From the NCBI RefSeq assembly GCF_022808815.1, contig NZ_JAKZLC010000005.1, forward strand, positions 247,836 through 311,835: DNA of 64,000 nt, given 5' to 3'. The first letter of the stretch is position 1; every line of letters starts with the position of its first letter. This document shows positions 11,725 through 22,020 of this stretch, piece by piece. Below the pieces are notes generated by a model. The model saw only the letters and a program-made list of their open reading frames with translations. It was not told the DNA's origin and ran no database searches. Made by a program: the position numbers and the translations under genes. This DNA comes from Geothrix paludis (GTDB lineage: Bacteria > Acidobacteriota > Holophagae > Holophagales > Holophagaceae).

Positions 11725-12978
11725 CTACCCTTCCAGCTCCGGGAAGGCCGCGAGCAGCTGCTTCCGCGCCTCCAGCAGCTCCGGCACAGCCGGGTCCCGG
11801 CGGCGGCGGAAGCCGCGGATGGCCTGGAGGTCCTCTCCGGCTCGCTCGAGGGCCGGGAGGCCGAGGAGGACCGCCAGCAGGGCCAGGGGCGGGACCAGGG
11901 CGAGGGGCCAGCCCCAGCGGCTGCCGGCCAGGGCCCCCAAGACCAGCGCCCAGAGGGGGTGCAGCAGGAGCCCCGCCAGCAGCTTCAGGGTGGCCGCCTG
12001 GTCCCCCTCGTCGGTGAACCGGCCCGCCACCCAGCCCACCAGGCGATAGGAGGGCCAGAACAGCAGCGCCGGTGGAAGCAGCAGGGCCGCCAGGCCCAGC
12101 CGCAGGGCGGCGCCCGGCAGCCAGCGGCGGACCTCCGCGCCCGGATAGGGATGCCCCACCTGATCGGGCCGGACACCCTTGGCCCGGAGCCAGGCCTGGA
12201 CCCCATGGATCCGGGCCTCTAAGGCAGCCAGGTCCTCCTCCGGCAGCGCGGCGAGGTGCGGCACCAGGGCCCGCACCCGGCGGCGCAGGACCTCCAGGTC
12301 CACGCGGCTGCCGGGCGCCTCTGTCAGGAGCCAGGCCACCTCCTGGGCCAGGGCCAGCACCCGAACCTCCTCATCGTGGAGGGTGAGGGGCTTGAGGGCG
12401 GCCCGGATGCGGGCGGTCAGCTCCGCCACGGCCTCCGGATCGGCCCCCCGCGGCGCGAGATCCCCCCAAGCCACGGGCTCGCCCACCCGCAGGAGGACGC
12501 TGTGGCGGAAGGTGGCGCGATCCCCGTAGACCAGGCCCGCGGGCACCAGGGCCACCGGCACGGGGCTGGACAGGGCCATCCGGGCGGCGCCGGTCTTGAG
12601 GGGGGCCAGGTCCGCTTCCGAGTGGCTCACGCCCTCCGGGAACATGGCCACGGAGCCACCTCCGGCCAGCACGTCGTGGACCTTCCGGAAGCACTGCTGG
12701 ATGGTCTCCGGCGTGGCGCCGCCATCCTTGGGCCGGGTCACGGGGATGGCCCGGAAGGCCGCCAGGAAGGGCCGAAGGGGCGCGAACTTCCACAGCGTGG
12801 CCTTGGCCAGCCAGCCAGCCCGGCGCTCCAGGAGGGCCCCCGCCGCCAGGGGATCCAGCAGCCCGTTCGGATGGTTCAGGAGGATCAGGCAGGGACCCGG
12901 CGGCAGGTCCGGGCCTTCCCGGCGGAGGGCGCGGAACCAGATCCGCCCCAGCAGCCGCGCGACCCGGCTGGCCGCCAC
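11725..12978 (-). CDS. PlsC-like acyltransferase with membrane segments
   Basis: This 417-residue protein carries the glycerolipid acyltransferase signature: NHPNGLLDP (variant of NHxxxxD) near residue 35 and FPEGVS near 107, the expected spacing for PlsC-type enzymes. The C-terminal third has hydrophobic segments (around GAALRLGLAALLLPPALLFW and LVGWVAGRF and the LALLAVLL region), so it is membrane-bound. The GTG at 12978 is the likely start: it lies one base after the stop of the upstream MFS gene and removes 43 low-complexity residues found in the longer frame. The two genes look translationally coupled. It probably acylates a lysophospholipid or related acceptor; exact substrate unknown. 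Confidence 0.78.
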   Translation of the reverse strand: MAASRVARLLGRIWFRALRREGPDLPPGPCLILLNHPNGLLDPLAAGALLERRAGWLAKATLWKFAPLRPFLAAFRAIPVTRPKDGGATPETIQQCFRKVHDVLAGGGSVAMFPEGVSHSEADLAPLKTGAARMALSSPVPVALVPAGLVYGDRATFRHSVLLRVGEPVAWGDLAPRGADPEAVAELTARIRAALKPLTLHDEEVRVLALAQEVAWLLTEAPGSRVDLEVLRRRVRALVPHLAALPEEDLAALEARIHGVQAWLRAKGVRPDQVGHPYPGAEVRRWLPGAALRLGLAALLLPPALLFWPSYRLVGWVAGRFTDEGDQAATLKLLAGLLLHPLWALVLGALAGSRWGWPLALVPPLALLAVLLGLPALERAGEDLQAIRGFRRRRDPAVPELLEARKQLLAAFPELEG

Positions 12979-12979
12979 G

Positions 12980-14212
12980 TCAGGCCTTCGCCGGCCGGTG
13001 CCGCGCCCACCAGAGCGCTGCGCCGCTGAGGACGATGGCCGGCAGGACGAGGGTGAGGGCCTGGGCCAGGGCGTCGCCGCCGGATCGTCCGGCGGCGTGC
13101 AGCGCATCCGCCCGGCGGCCCACCAGCTCGGGGCTGATGGCGTCCCCCAGCAGGTGGATGAGGAGCACGTTCACCGCCACCCCTGTGGCCCGGATGCTGG
13201 CGGGCAGGCTGCTGACCGTGAGGGCGTTGACGGGACTGGTGTTCACGAAGAGCAGGAACATGCCCACGAAGAACAGGGCATAGGCCGTCCCCAGGTGGCC
13301 GGTGGCCAGGGCCCAAGCCACCACCGGCGCCGAGGCCACCAGGGTGAGGCCCGAGATCCCGGCCCCCGCATCGGGCCAGCGCTTCTGCCAGCGGTCCGTG
13401 AGCCAGCCGCCCAGGAAAGTCCCCAGGATGCCCGTCACCACCGCCAGCGCCCCGAAGACGAGGCCCGCCCGGGCGGTGGACACGCCAAACCGGCGCTGGA
13501 CCAGGGTCGGCCCCCAGGTGCTGAGGCCTCCCATGGCGAAGGTGTAGGCCACGTAGCTGGCGGTGCAGGCCAGCCAGATCCGGTTCAGGAAGACGCGCTT
13601 CAGGCGCCGCAGGTAGGGTTCCGCCGCCCCCAGGTCCACGGCTTCATCCATGGCCCCGCGTTTGGGGTCCATCTGGAAGGCCATCCAGAGGGCGAGAAGC
13701 AGGCCCGGCAGGCCCGCCACCAGGAAGGAGGCCCGCCAGCCCCAGGCCCCGGCCACCAGCCCGCCCAGGCCATAGCCGAAGGCGCTGCCCACGGGAATGG
13801 CCAGGTAGAACCAAGTGAAAGTCCGGGCCCGGTCTGATTCGTGGAAGCCGTCCGCCAGCATGGCCGGGCCCAGGCTGGCGTAGGCGGCCTCGCCCACGCC
13901 CACCAGGGAGCGCGTCACCAGCAGGGCCGGGTAGCTGTGGACGAAGGCCGCGCCCACGGTCGCCAGGCTCCAGAGCGCGACGCCCCCGGCCACGAGGCGG
14001 GGGCGGTGGAACCGGTCGGCCAGATAGCCGAAGAGGGGCGCGGCGCACATGTACACCGCGATGAAGACGAAGGTAAGCCGTCCGAGCTGGGCGTCGGACA
14101 GGTGCAGCTCCCGGCCGAGGGGCTCGAGGATCGCCGCCACGACGTACCGGTCCAGGTAGTTCACCAGGTTGATGCCGGTGAGCAGCAGGAGCAGCCGTCG
14201 GGCGGCGGTCAT
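12980..14212 (-). CDS. MFS transporter, Spinster-like
   Basis: This 410-residue polytopic protein has about 12 predicted membrane helices. It shows the MFS loop motif (FGYLADRFHRPR, a GxLaDrxgrk variant) between helices 2 and 3, and an N-terminal NYLDRYVVAAI motif typical of the Spinster branch of MFS proteins. Substrate cannot be assigned; Spinster relatives move lipids or organic anions. It sits between skp (21 bases upstream) and the acyltransferase (one base downstream), so a lipid-linked role in the envelope operon is conceivable (inference). Confidence 0.82.
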   Translation of the reverse strand: MTAARRLLLLLTGINLVNYLDRYVVAAILEPLGRELHLSDAQLGRLTFVFIAVYMCAAPLFGYLADRFHRPRLVAGGVALWSLATVGAAFVHSYPALLVTRSLVGVGEAAYASLGPAMLADGFHESDRARTFTWFYLAIPVGSAFGYGLGGLVAGAWGWRASFLVAGLPGLLLALWMAFQMDPKRGAMDEAVDLGAAEPYLRRLKRVFLNRIWLACTASYVAYTFAMGGLSTWGPTLVQRRFGVSTARAGLVFGALAVVTGILGTFLGGWLTDRWQKRWPDAGAGISGLTLVASAPVVAWALATGHLGTAYALFFVGMFLLFVNTSPVNALTVSSLPASIRATGVAVNVLLIHLLGDAISPELVGRRADALHAAGRSGGDALAQALTLVLPAIVLSGAALWWARHRPAKA

Positions 14213-14233
14213 CTCGTGGGGCGGCGGGTCAGG

Positions 14234-14833
14234 CTACTTCTTGGGGGCCGCGGGCTTGGCGGCGGGCTTGGGCGCGGGCGCCGCAGGCTTGGCCGCGGGG
14301 GCGCCGGCAGTCTCGCTGGCGTCCAGGCGCTTGGCCACCTCGGACGTGAAGCTCTCCATCCAGGCCTTGTCGCCCCAGGAGAGGACCTGCACGGCCTGGT
14401 CCGAGAAGACCATCTGGAGCTTCTGCTCCTTGGCCAGCTGCTCGACGATGGGGCCGGCCAGCTTGGTGATGGCCTCGCCCACCTTCTTCTCCACGCGCTG
14501 GTACTCCTGCTGGCTGTCCTCCTGCATCTTCTTGGCCTCGAACTCCAGGTCCCGGTACTTCTTCGCCAGGGCCTCCTTCTTGTCGGGGTCGATGCTGGGC
14601 GAGTTCAGCTGCTGCTGCAGGGTCTGCAGCTCCTGGCCCTTGGCCTGGAGCTTCTCCTGGAGGTTCTTCCCGGTGATCTCCAGTTCAGAGAAGATGGCAC
14701 CGGCCTTCTTGGAGATGCGGACCAGCTGGTTGATGCTGAAGAAGGCGAAGCGGGGAGCCTCCTGGGCCGCGGCGGGCGCGGCGAGGGCGGCGGACAGGCA
14801 CAGAGCGGCCACGGACGGGGCGAGCAGGCGCAT
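14234..14833 (-). CDS. skp: OmpH/Skp-family periplasmic chaperone
   Basis: The 199-residue protein has a cleavable signal peptide (LCLSAALAAPAAAQ), followed by a short beta strand segment (RFAFFSINQLV) and a long helical hairpin rich in Lys, Gln and Glu (about 45-130), the hallmark of Skp/OmpH tentacles. The C-terminus has a Pro/Ala/Lys-rich tail. Skp holds unfolded outer-membrane proteins in the periplasm and hands them to BamA. It follows bamA by 57 bases in the same direction, a conserved neighbourhood. Start 14833 has GGAG six bases upstream. Confidence 0.9.
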   Translation of the reverse strand: MRLLAPSVAALCLSAALAAPAAAQEAPRFAFFSINQLVRISKKAGAIFSELEITGKNLQEKLQAKGQELQTLQQQLNSPSIDPDKKEALAKKYRDLEFEAKKMQEDSQQEYQRVEKKVGEAITKLAGPIVEQLAKEQKLQMVFSDQAVQVLSWGDKAWMESFTSEVAKRLDASETAGAPAAKPAAPAPKPAAKPAAPKK

Positions 14834-14890
14834 GGGGGATCTCCAGGGCGAAAGAGCCATTGTAGCGTGGGATGGGGCCCCTCGCGGGAA

Positions 14891-17457
14891 TCAGAAGGTG
14901 GTGCCGATGGAGAACTGGAAGTCGTTCCGGCCCTCCGTATCGAAGGGGTACGGATTCAGCTTCCGGGACCAGATCAGGCGCAGCGGGGCCGGGCTGATGG
15001 GCAGGAAGAACCGGAACTCCAGGCCCGCCGAGCGCAGCAGGGTCGGGTTCGTGTAGGAATACTCGTTGTTGCTGAGGTCCTTGTAGGTCACCAGGTCCTT
15101 GCTGAAGATCTTCGTGCCGCTGCCCCAGGCGTTGCCCGCGTCATAGAAGAAGACGAGCCGGAACTGGTCGGCGATCTTGAACTGGTACTCGAAGTTCGCG
15201 ATGAACTGCTTGTTGCCGCCCACCACCACGGGCTGGCCGTAGTTGTCCAGGAGGACGCTGCCCACCTGGCCGTAGCGGTAGCCGCGGATGCTGTTCTCGC
15301 CGCCGGGCCGGTAGAGGTCGTAGAGCGGGAGCTCGTCGCTGCCCATGTTCTGGAGGTAGCCGTAGCTGAGGTTGGCGGCGAAGATGTGGCGGTCGCCGAT
15401 GTTGGCGAACTTGGCGAAATCCCAGGTGGCGCGCAGGAAGGGCTTGTCGCCCCCGAACTGCCAGCCGCCGTATTCCAGGCCGAAGGACACCCGGGTGCCC
15501 TGGGTGGGCTTGAACTGGTGGTTCACCGTGCTGAAGGTCAGGCTCTGGCTGAAGGTGGACGTCAGCTGGTTGCCCATGTCCCGGAAGTAGTAGTTCCGCC
15601 CGCCCTCGATGCGGATCAGCCGGAAGCTGTAGCCCATGGAGTAGGTGGTGAAGAAGGCCCAGGGCTGGTTGGGGAACCAGTTGCTCAGGCGCGCGCCCAC
15701 GGACACGCCGAGGCTGCGGGTGAACTGCTTGTAGGCGTTGGCGATGCCCACGCGGGAAGCGTCGTAATCGGCGGACCCGTTCGACACCGACGTGGAGAAC
15801 GAGTACGGCAGGTCGAAGACGAAGGGCTCCGTGAAGCCAACCGAGATGTTCTTCGAGAACTTGCCGCCGTTGTAGCTCACGGACAGGGTCTCGCCGCCGC
15901 CGCCGAGGTTGCGGGTGGAGAAGCTCACGCCCAGGGAGAAGCCGAACAGCGACCCGTAGCCGCCCTGGAAGAGCAGCTCGTTGACGCCGGCCTCCTCGCC
16001 GCGGATCACCACGTCCACCTGGGGCTTGTCCGGCACCAGGTCCACCTTGGGCTCGGAGTTCTTCACGTCGAAGAAGCTCAGCTGGCTGATGCCCAGCAGC
16101 GAATCCTTGAAGAAGTCCGTGCGGAAGAGGTCGCCCTCCTTCAGCATCATGCTGCGGCGGAGCACCTTGTCCTTGGTCGTCAGGTTGCCTTCGAACTCGA
16201 TGCGCCGGACCGAATACTGCTCGCCCTCGTCCAGCTTCAGGAGGGTGTCCACCTTCTTGACGCCGTTCTCCTCGCGGATGTCGAACTTCTTCTCCGCGCG
16301 GAAGAGGATGTAGGCCTGGTTGCTGTAGGCCTCCTTGAGCTTGTCCACGGTCTGGTTCACCGCGTCCAGGTCGAAGGGCACCGGCTTGGCGCCGGGCTTC
16401 GGAGCCTCCAGCGACGGCCGGATGTTGAAGAACTTCTTGAGGAAGGAGTGGTTGTCCCGCTTCACCTCCGCGTACTTCATCGGATAGTAGGTGTCGCGGA
16501 AGAGCTTGCCGCCCTCGGCCTTGAAGGTCCCTTCGAAGAACTGCTCGCCCTCGAGGATGGGAATGGTGAGGGTGGCGCGGAGGTCGTACTTGGGGGACTT
16601 CGCCTCCTTGATGCGCTTCTCGTTCTTCTTCTTCTGCTTCTCGGTGGTCTTGTCCTCCACCTCGAGGACCGGCTTGCCGACGAAGACGTCCTTGTAGCCC
16701 AGCCTCCAGTAGGCCTTTTTGAGATTCTCCAGGTCCTCTTCCATGTTCTTGTCCACCAGCAGGTCGTGCGTGGTGAGCCAGCTGAACATCCAGTGCCGGC
16801 GCGTCTTCTTCATGACGCTCCGCAGCTGGGCGCTGGAGAACACTTTGTTCCCACGGAATTCCACGCGGTAGATCTTGGCCTTGCCGCCTTCCTTGATGTC
16901 GAAGACCAGGCGGGCCACGCCCGGGCCCATGGGCTCGAGGGTGATGTCCACCACCGGGTTCCGGAACCCCTTCTCGCCAGCCTGCTCCACGATCTGGTTC
17001 TTGATCTTGCGGGCGGCCTCCGGGTCGTAGACCGTGTCCGGATTGATGGTGAGCTTCTTCTCCTTGATCTTGTCCTTGATGTTGGTGATGCCCACCTCGG
17101 TGCCGCCGCGGTAGTCGATCTCCTTGATCAGGGGGCGCTCCTTGATCCGGATGACCAGCTTCTTGCCGCCCGGGGCGTCCTCCACCTCGAGCTTGACGTC
17201 ATCGAAGGAACCGCTGGCCCAGAGCTTCCCCATCACACCGCTGAAATCGATGTTCCGGAGGTCGTCGCCCACCTTCACGCCCGACTTGAAGATCACCGTC
17301 TCGGCGGTCTGCTTCTGGGCGCCGATCACCTCGATCTTGACGATCGGCTCGATGTCCTGGGCCGCCAGGGAGAAGGAGAACCCCGCAGCCAGCAGCAGGG
17401 GAAGCACGCCGCTCCACCACCGGGGCTGAGTCCGGTTCCATTCCATGTTCCGCTGCG

Positions 17458-17461
<4 letters not shown>
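14891..17461 (-). CDS. bamA: Outer-membrane protein assembly factor BamA
   Basis: The 856-residue protein inserts beta-barrel proteins into the outer membrane. After an N-terminal signal (LPLLLAAGFSFSLAAQ) come five POTRA-type repeats (about 38-430), each with the alternation of strand-helix-helix-strand and terminal KI.VEF.GN-like segments, then a C-terminal Omp85 barrel with repeated aromatic-rich strands. The final residues are FQFSIGTTF, ending in an aromatic residue as expected for a barrel. The ATG at 17461 overlaps the TGA of clpC (ATGA), so translation is coupled; an internal ATG at 17446 also precedes the signal peptide. Skp follows. The third POTRA region carries a lysine-rich insertion near residues 275-285. 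Confidence 0.94.
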
Positions 17462-19932
<2,471 letters not shown>

Positions 19933-20149
19933 GGGACACCCTTTCGGGTTAGGTGCGGATCGCCCTTACGGGGGATTGGATGGCTCCGAAGCCAGGATGG
20001 TTCCGGGGCGGCCTACCAGGGTAGCGCCTTCCACCCCGGTTGTCCCGGCCACGCTGGGACAGAACCGAGCCCCTGACCCGGGCAGAGCCCCGCCTCCACC
20101 CGGGACAGAACCCCCTCGCGACGGTAGACTGGAGGGCTGGGAGGGCGAC

Positions 20150-21457
20150 ATGAGCCTGGTTAGGACCAATCTGGCGATCCTGGGGCTCCAATGGGGGGAT
20201 GAGGGCAAGGGCAAGGTCGTGGACCTCCTAAGCCCCAAGTTCCAGCAGGTCGTGCGTTTCCAGGGCGGCAACAACGCCGGCCACACGGTTGTGGTGGACG
20301 GCCAGAGCATCGCACTGCATCAGGTGCCCAGCGGCGCCCTCCACCCCGGCTGCTTCCTGGTGGTGGGCAACGGCGTCGTCCTCAACCTCGACGTCTTCCA
20401 GCAGGAGCTGGACCGCCTGAAGACCCGGGGCTTCGACCTGGGCGGCCGGCTGATGCTGTCCGACCGGGCCCACCTCATCCTGCCCCACCACATCGCCCTG
20501 GACCTCTGGCGCGAGGGCGGCGCCAACAAGATCGGCACCACGGGCCGCGGCATCGGCCCCGCCTACGAGATGAAGGCCGGCCGCATGGGCGTGCGCCTGG
20601 GCGATCTGCTGCACCCGGAGACCCTGGCCGACCGCATCCGCCCCGGCTACGAGGAGGTCCGCCTGCGCCTGGGCGCCGAAGCGGCCAGCCTGCCCGCCCT
20701 GGAAGCCATCGTCGAGGGCCTCCTCCGCACCGCCGAGCCCCTCCTGCCCTACATCGGCGACACCCAGAGCCACCTGGTGGCCGCCTGGGAGCGCGGCGAC
20801 CGCATCCTCTTCGAGGGCGCCCAGGCCACCCTGCTCGACATCGACCACGGCACCTACCCCTTCGTCACCTCCAGCAACTGCAGCCTGGGCGGCCTCTTCA
20901 CCGGCACCGGCCTGCCTCCCAAGGCCCTGGACAAGATCCTGGGCATCGCCAAGGCCTACACCACCCGGGTGGGCTCCGGTCCCTTCCCCGCCGAGATGCA
21001 CGACGCCACCGGCGAGCGCCTGCGCCAGGTGGGCAAGGAGTTCGGCACCACCACCGGCCGGCCCCGCCGCTGCGGCTGGTTCGACGCCCCCATCACCGCC
21101 CACGCCTGTCGCACCAACGGCGTGGATGGCCTGGCCATCATGAAGCTGGACGTGCTGGACGGCCTGGATGAGGTGGGCCTCATCGTGGGCTACCGCACCG
21201 GCGAAGGCACCGTCACCACCAAGCTCCCCAGCTGCGCCGCCGACTGGAAGGACCTGAAGCCAGAAGTGAAGCTGTTCAAGGGCTGGGCCAGCACGCGGGG
21301 CATCACCCAGCACGGCCAGCTCCCGGACGCCGCCCACGCCTACCTCGAAGCCTTGGTCGAGAGCGTCGAAGTGCCCATCGCCTACCTCAGCACCGGCCCC
21401 GATCGCCAGGAGGGCTGCATCTATCCCGGGACCTTCCTGGAACCGCTCCTGGCTTGA
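20150..21457 (+). CDS. purA: Adenylosuccinate synthetase
   Basis: The 435-residue enzyme converts IMP and aspartate to adenylosuccinate with GTP, the first committed step to AMP. Signature motifs are present: QWGDEGKGKVVD at the N-terminus (GTP P-loop and catalytic Asp), NNAGHTVVVDG (catalytic His), GTTGRGIGPAYE, and TTTGRPRRCGWFDAP near the C-terminus. The ATG at 20150 follows GGGAGG; the open frame extends upstream to 19916 but that part has no similarity to the family. Divergent from clpC. Confidence 0.96.
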   Translation: MSLVRTNLAILGLQWGDEGKGKVVDLLSPKFQQVVRFQGGNNAGHTVVVDGQSIALHQVPSGALHPGCFLVVGNGVVLNLDVFQQELDRLKTRGFDLGGRLMLSDRAHLILPHHIALDLWREGGANKIGTTGRGIGPAYEMKAGRMGVRLGDLLHPETLADRIRPGYEEVRLRLGAEAASLPALEAIVEGLLRTAEPLLPYIGDTQSHLVAAWERGDRILFEGAQATLLDIDHGTYPFVTSSNCSLGGLFTGTGLPPKALDKILGIAKAYTTRVGSGPFPAEMHDATGERLRQVGKEFGTTTGRPRRCGWFDAPITAHACRTNGVDGLAIMKLDVLDGLDEVGLIVGYRTGEGTVTTKLPSCAADWKDLKPEVKLFKGWASTRGITQHGQLPDAAHAYLEALVESVEVPIAYLSTGPDRQEGCIYPGTFLEPLLA

Positions 21458-21561
21458 CCATCAGCGCTATCGCAGGCACACTGGTCGTCCTGCCCATTCA
21501 GGCATCGCACGCTCGCGTGCACCGCGCGCTCGAGGGCTCGCGGGCCTGAAGCCACCGGCAA

Positions 21562-21636
21562 GGGCCCTTAGCTCAGCGGTAGAGCAGCGGCCTTTTAAGC
21601 CGTTGGCCGCGGGTTCAAATCCCGCAGGGCCCACCA
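21562..21636 (+). tRNA. tRNA-Lys (anticodon TTT)
   Basis: A full cloverleaf is readable: acceptor GGGCCCT, D-stem GCTC/GAGC, anticodon loop CTTTTAA with anticodon TTT, T-arm GCGGGTTCAAATCCCGC, and encoded CCA. Length 75 with CCA. Confidence 0.97.
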
Positions 21637-21649
21637 AGTTCCACCCCAT

Positions 21650-21724
21650 GGGGCTATCGTCTAGGGGTCAGGACACCGCCCTTTCACGGCGGTAACACGG
21701 GTTCGAATCCCGTTAGCCCTACCA
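21650..21724 (+). tRNA. tRNA-Glu (anticodon TTC)
   Basis: Cloverleaf: acceptor GGGGCTA pairing with TAGCCCT (G1-U72 wobble), anticodon stem CCGCC/GGCGG with loop CTTTCAC (anticodon TTC), T-arm ACGGGTTCGAATCCCGT, encoded CCA. It lies 13 bases after tRNA-Lys and is probably co-transcribed. Class I LanB dehydratases use glutamyl-tRNA as cosubstrate, so this species is relevant to the RiPP locus, though the linkage is probably coincidental. Confidence 0.97.
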
Positions 21725-21728
21725 GAAA

Positions 21729-21762
21729 AGAGCCTAGAGAAATCTAGGCTCTAATTGTTTTT
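21729..21762 (+). terminator. Rho-independent terminator of the tRNA operon
   Basis: A 10-bp stem (AGAGCCTAGA / TCTAGGCTCT) with a GAAA loop is followed by AATTGTTTTT, four bases after the tRNA-Glu CCA. Confidence 0.93.
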
Positions 21763-22020
21763 AATCGACAAACAAACTGGTCAAAAATTGACCGCGCTCC
21801 ACAAAACGCTCCAATTCGCCCCCCAAATGACCCCTGGGGGCCGTGAATTCTGTTCTTCAGGCTTCCACCTCTGGTTACGCCTGCCTCAGCGTCTTCCCAT
21901 GGCCAGCTTCGCCACCTGGTAGCGGTCTACAGGAGGAGTCTGAGGTGCCCCACGGACATTTTCTGTCCAAACGGCTGTGGCAGGATGATCTAGAACCAAG
22001 TCCGTTCTTGAGATGCCTGC
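21763..22020. other. AT-richer spacer after tRNA genes; no gene seen
   Basis: This 258-base stretch is visibly less GC-rich than its surroundings, especially 21763-21830. No convincing coding frame was found. Its position directly 3' of two tRNA genes and before addB would suit a decayed insertion, but I see no integrase, attachment-site duplicate or clear IS end. A weak GAGA precedes the addB GTG. Confidence 0.4.

Noticed and set aside
21763..22020. IS3-type element end before addB
   Set aside because: Some terminal-repeat-like composition, but no inverted partner, no transposase frame and no target duplication could be shown.
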